Source: Atrina japonica
Taxonomy: Eukaryota > Mollusca > Bivalvia > Pterioida > Pinnidae
Reading direction: 5' to 3'
Assembly (NCBI GenBank): GCA_030159075.1
Contig: BROG01000233.1
Span: 505,001 to 569,000 of the forward strand
DNA: 64,000 nucleotides
Shown here: in pieces, positions 11,345 to 21,047 of the stretch
How positions within the stretch are numbered: position 1 is the stretch's first letter
How the letters are laid out: every line of letters starts with the position of its first letter
The notes under the pieces: generated by a model
Databases searched by the model: none
Told to the model about the DNA's origin: nothing
What the model saw: the letters and a program-made list of their open reading frames with translations, nothing else
Program-made: the position numbers and the translations under genes

Positions 11345-12734
11345 GCTCTTGGGTGACATGCTCTGAGCCTTGACCTTTTAAATATGAATTTGGCTGTGTT
11401 CCTGTCTTAGAATCAGATTGCGATGAATTGTTTAGTTTGGGAACTATATCAGGTATAAAGTTTCACTCTAACTTTAACTCTAGTAGACAGGTGAATTAAA
11501 ACATAAACAAATACTGATCCGACTGCCCCTTTCAGTTGCAGATTCCATTAACCGGCTAGCTCATTCGAAACGACAGTCAAATCGACTGTAGACACTAGCT
11601 TTATTAATGAATTAGATAGAAAAGAGACAACACAACTTCTCCACAAAGAAGAATAACACATTTCTTAAGTACCTGTCCACAGGCTTAAGATTAGGGACAC
11701 TTTGGGTACATAAATTGAAAATTGAAAGTTTTATTGGCCACATTTTGTCAAGTAAACTAAAAATACTTTTACTCATTTCATCCCTCCTTAACTTAAGTCG
11801 GATAATGCCTAAAATTTATATAGTTTCATGTGTACCTCGTGCCCCGTGCTAAAACCGGTGACATTTCATGAACAGTATGACATTATAAAAACTATACTTG
11901 AAGTAAAAAAAAGAGTAAGACATAATCCAGATAAAAGAAAATAGGCACAATAAGTGTCCAAAATACCAATATAATGTAACGACAGGGAATGGTGGCAACA
12001 GACAATTATAACTTCTTTACAGTAATTGCTTTCACTTTTATTATTCACCTACAATTTTCATTTTTACAACTTTCATGCAATGTATAGTGTTTTCCTCATT
12101 TTAACTGATCCTGAAATTCAGTTCCTTGCAAACTCAACATCGGGAGTGTCTCTTCTGGTCGTGACCATTAAGCTGTACTTGCGGTGGCTATAGTCCCAAG
12201 CGTTATCTTATTACCATTACCTGGGTGATACCAGTGTCGCTCGAGGCCTCCTTCGCCGAGTGGTTCATGAACCATTTAAACCACATGAAGTCTCTCACTT
12301 CTGGTCAGCGCAAGTTTGAGCCACGCTGGATCTTGAGCTGATTTCTGTGAGAAAGTTTAAATTTTCATCATGTGATATGCTTTTCACGTGTTCATAAATG
12401 TACCTGTAATGGATGAACAGGCGTGTATACCAATACACCCGTTATTACATGACGCTACGACCTTTTGCCTGCGCTTCACTTTAGATGCAGGTCGTTTCGG
12501 AATCCTTGGTGTTTTGGGACAGTTGTTGCGCAGTTCTGCATGTTCTCCATTGCTTTGAAGACTGGATAAATCGATGTGCATATAGACGTTCTAAGTTTCA
12601 ACGTGATGAAGTTTGTAACGTTCTAAGTTGTAAAGTGTGCAACGTTCTAAGTTATGCAATCTCAAAGTGACAAAGTACAAACTTGTGAAGTATGAGGTTG
12701 CTCACCTTTCTAACTTACACAGTTTTAGGGTTAG
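11345..12734. other. No gene seen
   Basis: AT-rich sequence with only short, motif-free ORFs. Near 12590-12720 the phrase GTTCTAAGTT recurs a few times in a loose short-repeat pattern. Confidence 0.35.
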
Positions 12735-13173
12735 AGTTCACAAATGATCCGATATGCCAGGGCGTGTACAACATATGAAGATTTCATATACAGAGGTAAA
12801 CTACTCACTGACAAATTATTGACACAGGAATATCGAAAACCGCGTTTAATGTCAACGTTCCGCAAATTTAACTGTCGGTATAATAGTCTTGTTTGCGATT
12901 ACTCTGTTTCACTAAGTGAAATGTGGTGTTGCCTTTTCGTTGGCGGTTGTTGAGACGTCTGTACCAATTGTGACGAGGATTCACTCCTCACGTATTTCAT
13001 TGGACTTGACTCTGGACTCTCGGCGGGTGTGACCGGTCGACAGGGGATGCTTACTCCTCCATGGCACCTGATCCCACCTCAGAGGTCCGTGTTTGTCAAT
13101 TTTTACCGGATTTGTATCTATGTCTTGAACATTCTATTGATTTATACTTTGGTATCTGAGATTTTTTATATTT
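12735..13173 (+). mobile_element. RT-element 3' end, subfamily A
   Basis: The last about 70 codons of the RT reading frame (MIRYARACTTYEDFIYRGKL, then [11 protein letters not shown]) run into the standard 3' UTR with the ACCGGTCGACAGGGG block, ending at GGTATCTGAGATTTTTTATA. It is 5'-truncated. The ORF is broken around 12830. Confidence 0.8.
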
Positions 13174-13607
13174 CAACAAGTTTCAAAGATCAGAAAATGA
13201 AAATGTATCTGTGCTATTTTATATCGTTTCATGTATTTGTACTTCTGTATGTAAAATAAAATTCAAACACCCACCCAGAGAATTTTTCTTAAGATGTTGA
13301 CTCTGAGCTTCGGATACCAAATGAGCTCTCAGGGGTCTAACTGATTCTCTAGTGTTTAAGGTTACTATATTTAGAATTTGCAAAACAGTTTAGATTTCTA
13401 TCTTATAAAATCTAATAAAACGAAGTCTTTTATCAGCCAAATAAAATATTAGTGACTGTTAACCTAGAAAATTAACCTACTATATTTTAGACTAAGAGTA
13501 TAACGCAAACATACACAAAAAACCCTGCATACTATCAGTTTAGATTACTTTTCTAATAAGATGGGTGGTCCTTAAAAGGGCCTTCGTGTTCTCAGTGAAG
13601 AGAAAGC

Positions 13608-13913
13608 CTATTGACCGTCCAGCAGACGTCGCGGACGACTGACTTCCTTCTCCTTCTCTATCAGCTGTCTGATTCCCGCCTCACGCAGCCTCAGAAACCT
13701 CAAATCCGCCTGAGCCATAGTATACTGCAGCTCAGACATCGGGGTCGCCGAAGATACAGCTCTTGACGGAAGAGGCCTAGGTGGTGGTGGCGGACGGCTT
13801 GTAAACGTGGGTCTACGTGGAGTAGGCCGCACATCTGTAACTTTTCTCTTCAGCGTCGAACACGTACCGATGGATTCCTCAAATGAAACCACTTTCTGAA
13901 GGGATATCTTCAA
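13608..13913 (-). CDS. Proline-rich small ORF beside a viral-type ATPase relic
   Basis: An open frame of about 101 codons on the minus strand has a run of prolines and arginines (PPPPPRPLPSR) in the middle and a charged, probably helical C-terminus rich in Arg, Glu and Lys. It has no ATG in frame. An ATG in another frame lies just upstream near 13930, so the start is probably frameshifted. It is divergent from the ATPase relic at 14118 and shares its intergenic region. Its position suggests an accessory gene of the same Polinton/adintovirus-like element, but I do not recognise the family. Confidence 0.4.
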   Translation of the reverse strand: MKISLQKVVSFEESIGTCSTLKRKVTDVRPTPRRPTFTSRPPPPPRPLPSRAVSSATPMSELQYTMAQADLRFLRLREAGIRQLIEKEKEVSRPRRLLDGQ

Positions 13914-14117
13914 AGCTGTTCATGATGAACTGATACCGAGTTTAACAAATGTCTGGTTTATATAGAGACAATGAACGCCCACACAACGTATGATGTCAGA
14001 GGCCTATTCTGAGTATGAGTTATTTCATGATTCCTACTACTGGTACTCAGTTTCATTAAAATAACTTAATATCAGTCCATATCTCTCGATACGATACAAT
14101 TAAAGCATGAATTTATC

Positions 14118-14718
14118 ATGATTGTGGCAGGACCTACCAAAGCTGGGAAAACTGAATTTGTAAAACAATTGATAGAATGGAATGATCAATGGATTCATCC
14201 TCTTTCGACAAAATTGTATGGTGTTATTGTCAGTGTCAACCTGCTTATGGAATCCTACAATGCGAAAATCATGTTCACTTCATTCAAAATTTACCTGAGG
14301 ATGACGAAGTCTTGGTTTCCAATTCAACTCGCCGTCACCTACTTTTCTTTGACGATATGATGGGTAGTAAAGCTCTCGATGCTATCGTAGAATGGTTTGC
14401 ACAAAAAGCACATCATCGGAAAACGAGTGTGATCTAAATCACTCAAAACTTATTTGATCGTGCTTAACAATATCGTACCATAAGTTTGAATGCTCATTAT
14501 CTCGTTCTGTTTAAGAATCCTAAAGATAAACCTCAAGTGACCAACTTATCACGTCAGTTAGACTTACAAGGGTTAAACCATGTGATGCTACAAATCGCCC
14601 TCATGTCTATCTTTTGATTGATCTCACATCATGTACCCCTGATAATCTAATATTAAGATCAGATCTGTTTTATACCTGGTATACGGGAGGAATAGTGTTG
14701 TATACACCTTATGCGTAG
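14118..14718 (+). pseudogene. Decayed packaging ATPase (A32/FtsK-like) of a Polinton/adintovirus
   Basis: The first frame opens with MIVAGPTKAGKTEFVKQL, which holds a Walker A motif (GPTKAGKT) at residues 5-12. The next frame carries a Walker B-like HLLFFDDMM and an AHHRKTSVI segment. Further downstream the translation keeps a SLNAHYLVLFKNPKD block, the signature stretch after the Walker motifs in packaging ATPases of Polintons and adintoviruses. In those elements the protein pumps DNA into capsids. Breaks seen: one frame change between 14160 and 14230, in-frame stops at about 14437 and 14466, and another frame change near 14580, with the last frame ending at 14716-14718. It is an old, non-functional copy. 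Confidence 0.7.
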
Positions 14719-14770
14719 ACAGTACCTTTCTCTAGGTCGCCATTTCTCGTATTCCTATCAACGTAGAATC

Positions 14771-14869
14771 ATGAATCCTTTAACTAAAGCCACCAGTAAA
14801 CTGTTTGACTTTCAGAAAATTGCAGTTAGACTTAGAGTTCTGAGTGATGTAGATCACAAATATATCTAG
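14771..14869 (+). pseudogene. Short ORF after the ATPase relic, likely start of the next viral-type gene
   Basis: An ATG-initiated frame of 32 codons begins 53 bp after the ATPase frame and on the same strand. It opens MNPLTKATSKLFDFQK and ends at a TAG (14867-14869), beyond which no homologous frame is evident. The spacing and strand fit the compact gene order of Polinton-type elements. Identity is not recognised. Confidence 0.35.
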
Positions 14870-15654
14870 AACTTTTGTTCTGTTTGGCGGGCAATTGGAT
14901 TGAAAGCAGACTTGATGCGTTTTCTTGTGGAATTCGAAATCTTGTTTTGAGATCTATTTTTGGTCAGACTGAATTTTCGTAATTTTATTTTGACTGTGCC
15001 CTTGGTGCACATTTGAGACTGGCAGTGCATTTGGGTTTTTAGCCCACCTGAACCGAAGGTCACGCCTGACTGCTTTTTGCAGTCTTTTTAAGACATCAGT
15101 TAATTAAAACTTAAACAAGTCTTGCACATAATCACTGCTTTAGCTTTACATAATTACTTATTAGATACATCAAATGAATGCATCAAAGTGAATAAAGGGA
15201 GATAATCAAAGAAATAATATAAAATGAATGAAAAAGACCCCCAAACGCGTTAAATATTTATTATCCAATTTTAATAAAACACACAACCTTGAATCATGCA
15301 TCCCTGTGCAGACACACTATCAGTTTTTATTACAAAAACTACGTCTTTTAAAAAAAAATATTCTGAGGCCGTTTCTTATCACAACTCAATATAACTTTCA
15401 CCATTAGACAGAGAATATTCCCAAGGCTCATTATCTAATTTCAAACATTTGACGATTCGAATAGTAAAAATTTAGACATCACAAATATACTTACCCAGGG
15501 AGTTTTCATCACAAAACTTCAACTTTCTGCTTCAATAGATAAATCTTGAAATCAAAAATCAAAATATATAATGAAACTACATTTAAATTTTTGTTTAACG
15601 GCGAAAGTTCTATCAAAATGCAATCATAAATAGCTTTGCAATATTCTTTTGAAT
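14870..15654. other. No gene seen
   Basis: AT-rich non-coding sequence. The phrase near 15040-15060 (TTTTTAGCCCACCTGA) resembles the start of dispersed bivalve repeats, as does 31020. Confidence 0.35.
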
Positions 15655-16570
15655 AATATAAAAAGTATCAGATACCAAGGTATAAATCATTAGGATGTCC
15701 AGGATATAAGTACAAATCTGGTAAAAAAAAATATACAAACACGGACCTCTTGGGATCAAGTGTCATGGAGGAATTAGCATCCCCTGTCGACCGGTCACAC
15801 CCACAGTGAGTCCACAGTCAAACTAAAATGAAATACGTGAGGAACGAATCCTCGTCATAATTTGTATAGATGTCTCAACAACTGCCATCGAACAGGTAAC
15901 TCAGTATTTCACTTAGTGAAACAGAGTAGTCGCAAACAAGCATATTATACCGACCGTAAATTTTGCGGAACGTTGACATCGTGTATGAAGCGTGTGTGCT
16001 TGTTTCTGTTGTATCTTTAATTCCTAGTTCGCCGGGATATAATCGCATTGACATATGTATGAAAATTGTCATTATTAATTGAAGGACACCGCTAAATATT
16101 TCTTCTTTTGATTCAGCCGTTTGTGAATGAAGTCTGCTTGATGTGAATAAAGGAACAGGTCATCCAATAAAGAAGCACAATTGATTTCCATAGGAATGAC
16201 GACAGTTTGTTGAAAGACCACGTCTCCGAACATTATAAATACATATGTTTCGTCTATTAGAAATCCCAGCATCTATTTTATATCAACTTCAGTGTATTTG
16301 TAGAATCAGAGTTGTATTTGACAAAATAAGTATCATGATAACCAATCACTAGGTATTTAAATTTCCGGGTACCACTTTTAGTAAAAAAAACCTGTTGTCT
16401 ACGATTCCAAAAAGTATCTTTTCTGTTTTTTATGTGGAGCTGTTGTGTAAACATTAGATAACTCGTATGTTTTGATACTGTGAATTCAAGAAAAATTGTG
16501 TGCCTTCTTTTAAAGGCATAAAAGCTGGCAAAATATTTTTTTGTTTGTATTAAGTTTGAAATATTCAATG
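15655..16570 (-). mobile_element. RT-element copy with internal deletion, subfamily A
   Basis: Minus strand, from high to low coordinates: an N-terminal part with KYLVIGYHDTYFVKYNSD, the RT core region (FQQTVVIPMEINCASLLDDLFLYSH, damaged at the MGTNC-type motif), a jump from the ELxIKDTTE motif straight to STFRKIYGRYN (deleted middle), then the standard 3' UTR ending at 15655. Several frame breaks. The RT belongs to a family with a G-I-P-M-G-T-N-C motif and a Y-I-D-D box elsewhere in the window. It is Penelope-like in my reading, with uncertain class. Confidence 0.7.
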
Positions 16571-16668
16571 TTTTATACAAGGCTTTACATTTTTATTCAA
16601 TTAACTCATTCTGAACAATTTTAACCGTTGTAATCATGTGATAAAAAGTCACTTCCGGCCATGCAGGA

Positions 16669-16950
16669 CTAAGTTTCACTAAGTGAAATGTTGAGTTGCC
16701 TTTTCGTTGGCGGTTGTTGAGACGTCTGTACCAACTGTGACGAGGATACACTCCTCACGTATTTCATTTGGACTTGACTGTGGACTCACGGCGGGTGTGA
16801 CCGGTCGACAGGGAATGCTTACTCCTCCATGGCAATTGATCTCACGTCTTGGTTTCCAGAGGTCCGTGTTTGTCGATTTTTACCGGATTTGTATCTATGT
16901 CCTGGACATTCTATTGATTTATACTTTGGTATCTGAGTTTTTTTATATTG
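16669..16950 (+). mobile_element. RT-element 3' end, subfamily A
   Basis: Begins inside the last codons (TTTCACTAAGTGAAATG), carries the full common 3' UTR, and ends at GGTATCTGAGTTTTTTTATA. It is 5'-truncated and non-coding. Confidence 0.8.
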
Positions 16951-17139
16951 TAAAAAAATCGAATGTGAATAATTGATCTTTCATGAATGGAAGGAATATC
17001 AATCGTCGTCGTATTTCATTCATTCATTCCAGGCAATATTTAAAAATTTTCCACGGCGATATAACAAATCGAGATAAAATGGGTGAAATGTCATTCTGAC
17101 GAAGGTTCATGGCAAGATTATAAGGGATACTTGAAGGAC

Positions 17140-17220
17140 ACTGAGTTAATGTATACCTTCGGGGACTCAAACGCGCAGTGCCAACAACCCAATGGTTGCA
17201 AATGTTATAAACTAAACTAA
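17140..17220 (-). mobile_element. Fragment of the retrozyme family (long-unit type)
   Basis: The stretch CGGGGACTCAAACG...CAGTGCCAACAACC...GTTGCAAATGTTATAAAC matches, in order, the 47670-47740 part of the 323-bp hammerhead unit at 47430-47780. No hammerhead core is present here. Confidence 0.45.
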
Positions 17221-17370
17221 AGTTAAAGAAAGAAATGTATTCCCAAATTACTTGAAGAATAAGGACTGTAAAAAGATGTCTGTCTAGCTTAGGGGAAGAT
17301 TAACGGTGCTATCCATTCGAAATATTTCTGATGTATATTATAAATAAATGGTACTCGAAATACCAGGTAC

Positions 17371-17922
17371 TTGGGTCTTAGACATTTTACTTACTATAGA
17401 CACAGACAAACAACTAAGCTATACGACAAACGCGACGATTTCGGCTTTCCCGTCGTTAATTTTCCTCATTTAAGCAGTAATATCCCACAATCACCCGCAT
17501 ATGGAGTTTATATTTCAGAAATGATCAGATATACCAGGGCGTGTTCAACATATGAACATTTCATATACAGAGGTAAACTACTCACTGACAAATTATTAAC
17601 ACAGTAATATCGAAAACAAGTTTGATGTCAACGTTCCGCAATTTTTATGGTCGGTATAATAGTTTTGTTTGCGACTACTCTGTTTCACAAGGTGGAATGT
17701 TGAGTTACATGTTCGATGGCGGTTGGCAGTTGTTGAGACGTCTGTACCAGTAATGACGAGGATTCGTTTCTCATGTATTCCATTTTAATTTCACTGTGGA
17801 CTGTGGCTCCTCCATGGCACCTGATCCCACTTCTTGATTTCAAGAGGTCCATGTTATCTATGGTTTTATATTTATCCTGGACATCCTGAAGATTTATACT
17901 TTGGTATCTGTAGTTTTTATAT
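17371..17922 (+). mobile_element. RT-element 3' end, subfamily A
   Basis: An open frame of about 78 codons encodes the C-terminal RT-element segment ([40 protein letters not shown], then YEHFIYRGKLLTDKLLTQ) before a stop. A decayed 3' UTR follows, lacking most of the ACCGGTCGACAGG block, and ends at CTTTGGTATCTGTAG. Confidence 0.75.
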
Positions 17923-18014
17923 TATTTGAATTAAAACGCTGCAATAAAAAACTATTGATTTTTTTCATTTGATAATGTTATATAAGAAAGGTAGTGAAAA
18001 TAATTGACATTGTT

Positions 18015-18670
18015 GGATTCCTAGCCAAATCGGCATAAATGGAAATACCAAAGCTGATGAAGTTGCTAAATTAGCAAAGAAAAATTTACAGTCTGAAAAT
18101 AAAATCCCCATCACAGATCTTAAACCATCTATTGCAGATTATGTGACCGCAACGTTTCAACAACATTGGGATCCCAGAGATAAATGCCAAATTTTCCAAT
18201 AACCCACCAGTGTGCACTAGTAATAGAAAAAATGAGGTTACTCTGACCAGACTTCGTATTGGTCACAGTAACCTTACACATAAATATTTATTATTTAAAG
18301 AAGAGCCACCGGAATGTATACCGTGTGGTTCAAGACTATCAATTAAACACATTTTAACTGAATGTACAGATTTTAAACCTGCTCGTGAGAAATATTACTC
18401 CGAGACAGATCTAAATAGTGTTTTTAATAACGTCGCTGGCGACATCATTTTAGAATATCTTAAAGATATTGGGTTATATTCCAAAATTTGAAATATCTGA
18501 TTAATATTTTATCAATTCACAAACTTTTTTTGTATTTTACCAAATGTTTAGTGTCAAAAGTTTTAAAGAGAATAGACTTACTATGTTTTTACTTAAATAA
18601 ATAATTTTTGACGAATCGCCACGATATAACTGAAATATCGTTGAAAGTGGCGTTAAACAAAAACAAACAT
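18015..18670 (+). pseudogene. 3' end of a non-LTR retrotransposon (I/Nimb-type LINE)
   Basis: The first part translates to an RNase H-like end (PSQIGINGNTKADEVAK, with Gln at the catalytic His position). A frame break near 18200 leads into a 93-codon frame with TRLRIGHSNLTHKYLLFKEE and a C-x2-C...H-x4-C arrangement (CIPCGSRLSIKHILTEC), typical of the C-terminus of I-type LINE pol proteins. The copy is strongly 5'-truncated. Its 3' UTR ends with CCACGATATAACTGAAATAT and GGCGTTAAACAAAAACAAAC, which defines the element's 3' terminus. The same tail appears at 31966-32029. Confidence 0.75.
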
Positions 18671-18839
18671 TGCAAATAGAAGTAGTCAATAAAATGTAAT
18701 TATATTACCTTTGATCAAGAAACATCTATTTGTATATTTGTTTAACAACCTAGAGCATGCTTTAATGTTACCTGTGTGTAAATATTTCATTTTAACGTGT
18801 GATCTGTATTTAAATATTTCATTTTAAGTATTGTTTTCA

Positions 18840-18965
18840 TTTATCTTTATCTTTAGAAAATACATGTACTTTTCAAATTGGAGCTCAACTGATGAAGTCT
18901 AATTGACAGAAACGATATCGTCTTGAGCATTATAACTTTGGTATTATGTTTATAATATTTTTCAT
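18840..18965 (+). mobile_element. Retrozyme-family fragment carrying hammerhead copy D
   Basis: A short piece of the unit before the ribozyme (TCTTTAGAAAATACATG...CAAATTGGA) and the tail after it (ATTATAACTTTGGTATTATG) surround a complete hammerhead at 18883-18928. Confidence 0.7.
18883..18928 (+). ncRNA. Hammerhead ribozyme, type I, intact core (copy D)
   Basis: Identical in all 46 positions to copy A: stem I GCTCAA/TTGAGC, cores CTGATGA (18889-18895) and GAAA, stem II GTC/GAC, stem III CGATATCG, and cleavage base C18922. The flanks are A-to-T rich and differ from copy A. Confidence 0.8.
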
Positions 18966-19032
18966 TACATTTCACCTAAGCAAAAATGGACATGATGTCT
19001 GTTGTCCTCATTTAGCATCTAAAATCACGGAT

Positions 19033-19257
19033 ACTAAACTATAAATCTACAAATCTGGTAAAAATGGACAAACAGGGTCCTCTGGAAACTTGGAGGTAGG
19101 ATCAGTTGTCATGGAGGAGTTAGCATCCCCTGTTGACCAGTAACACCCACCGTGAATCCACAGTCTAATTCAAATGAAATAAGTGAGTAACAAATCCTCG
19201 TCACAATTGGAACAGACGACTCAACAACCACTACCGAACAGGTAACTCAGCATTTTG
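19033..19257 (-). mobile_element. RT-element 3' end, subfamily A
   Basis: Minus-strand copy of the common 3' UTR from the GAACAGGTAACTCAG region to the CAAATCTGG/TTTAGTATCCG end. It is diverged and truncated at both ends. Confidence 0.7.
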
Positions 19258-19309
19258 TGAGAACGTGTGTCATTTCAATTGCGAAAATGTCTTCCTGGTT
19301 AACCGTGCT

Positions 19310-19390
19310 TTCTCCTCCACTATTAAAAACTGTTCGAAACCATATAACTGAAAATTTGTTGAGTGTGACATAAAACACTATTCACATTCA
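19310..19390 (-). mobile_element. SINE-like fragment
   Basis: The minus strand reads CATATAACTG-type and TTGTTGAGTGTGACATAAAAC-type sequence of a common molluscan SINE tail. A plus-strand relative is at 37955-38025. Confidence 0.4.
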
Positions 19391-19454
19391 TTATACTTAG
19401 TAAATCTTGCGGAGCTGGGCATCTTCAAATATTATTTTATTTAACATTATTTTG

Positions 19455-19715
19455 TTCAATAGGTATATATATATTATAAACATAATACCAAAGTTATAAT
19501 GCTCAAGACGATACCGTTTCTGTCAATTAGACTTCATCAGTTGAGCTCCAATTTGAAAAGTATGTGTTTTTTTCTAAAGATAAAGTGGTGTCATACAGGG
19601 CCAAATAATATATCTAAAAGTATAGCCGAAATCCGTCTAAGAGTAACCACTGTAAAAAAATGACTATCTTAGCTTTAGAATATTTTCGAATTTAAATTGT
19701 GTCATACAAATATCA
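19455..19715 (-). mobile_element. Retrozyme-family copy carrying hammerhead copy E
   Basis: Minus-strand unit: body (AAAGCTAAGATAGTCAT, GGTTACTCTTAGACGGATTT, TATTATTTGGCCCTGTATGA), then a hammerhead at 19546-19501, then the tail CATTATAACTTTGGTATTAT. It is a single near-complete monomer facing copy D at 18883. Confidence 0.75.
19501..19546 (-). ncRNA. Hammerhead ribozyme, type I, intact core (copy E)
   Basis: Minus strand: stem I GCTCAA/TTGAGC, core CTGATGA, stem II GTC/GAC, core GAAA. Stem III is CGGTATCG, where one A-U pair of copies A and D has become G-U and pairing is kept. The cleavage base is the C opposite G19507. Confidence 0.8.
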
Positions 19716-20001
19716 TCGATCATCATTTGTAATTTTGGCTGAATTGGAGAGAGGGTGAATTTATTTAAAAATATGTTTCATATTTTTCGGCCATCAGGTG
19801 CGCTACGGACTCGTCCGTTAAAGCCCAGCGACAACATGTTTACGCTCAGTTAGAGTGTGGCATTATAATGTATTTATCATTCTTGTATAAGAATGGATCG
19901 TCTTACACATTTTTAAGGAAATATTTGCAAAAGTTAATGAAAATGACGGACAAAATTGTACAAAAAATACTATTGAGTAAAGGACAATATGGGGTGAATT
20001 G

Positions 20002-20716
20002 TGTAACAATATGAGGTACGGGAGATAAATCTTTTAGGAAATTATATACGTAAATAAATTGGTGTGACTTGAAATAGTATTGATGTGTATTATATGTATT
20101 TGGGAAAATACGGGCAGCTAAAATTACATGATTTCTAATTCGGTCAAGTAAATATGTTGACAAAGTTAATTTAGATATAAAAATTTCCAAATTCAAAATT
20201 ACTCAGCATAATATTCAGTATTATTACTTAGCATTATTACAATATACTGTTGTGGATAAATAACTTGTCAACACTTTTACAAATTCAGCAGCAATTGAAG
20301 CTGCAGGTTAAAAGGTCAAATATCTGTCATCATCAGTTTTGGTAAACAAGAATTGATGTTAATGATAATTAATATAAAGTACTGAAGTTGTACTAAGAAT
20401 GATGATGTAAAAAGGTTACCAAAGGTTGCATTATGACAGATTTTGATGATGCTGGCGCCCGTATTCTCCCAATTGTAGATGCATTTAACTCTCTATAAGC
20501 TTCTAGAACTTTAGTGTTTTGCGTTGGTCAAAATTGACGAACATATATAAGCACTGGAGTTCTGGAGACGAGAGAGACCAGCGGGGGCCTAGAGAGAACA
20601 CCACCATACTCTCTGATTGTTGAAACATTGTTACCATTGCTGCACTCTGCTGAATTAAAATCATCTATACGATCACAGACCAGACTTTGTTATTGATATT
20701 TGTGGGTTGGTTTACA
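20002..20716 (+). repeat. 5' LTR of the envelope-bearing Ty3 element
   Basis: 715 bp, TGTAACAATATG...GGTTTACA. It contains a TATA box at 20544-20550 and, 36 bp upstream of that, the palindrome TTCTAGAA (20501-20508), which matches a two-unit heat-shock element core. The sequence after 20716 (TTGGTGCC from about 20726) may be the primer-binding site, offset by several bases from the LTR end; the tRNA is not identified. Confidence 0.93.
20544..20550 (+). promoter_or_regulatory. LTR TATA box
   Basis: TATATAA is followed by GCACTGGAGTTCTGG. The same motif recurs in the 3' LTR at 30039-30045. It is the likely promoter for the gag-pol RNA, and in the 3' LTR it points toward the lectin gene 0.8 kb downstream. 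Confidence 0.6.
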
Positions 20717-21047
20717 AATATCGATTTGGTGCCTTTTGCCCTGGATAAAGACCTGGGAACAACACAAGACTTGGAACTAAAGGTAAGACTTTTACTTTTC
20801 TTAGTACCTTATTATTTTGACCACAAAATTATGAACATTCTTTTTGACAAACTCTAAAAACTAAATTTTATTAAATTAAGTTTAAATTACCAAAACTCTA
20901 TCTTAAACAAAAACTACAACTTTAACTTATTTAGGCAATAGTATTAAACATCCATAAAAACTTATTTTGAAAACTTTAATAACAAAATTAGTTAAACACA
21001 AAATTTAACATTCGAGATAAAATACTAAATTAAATACAAAATTAATA

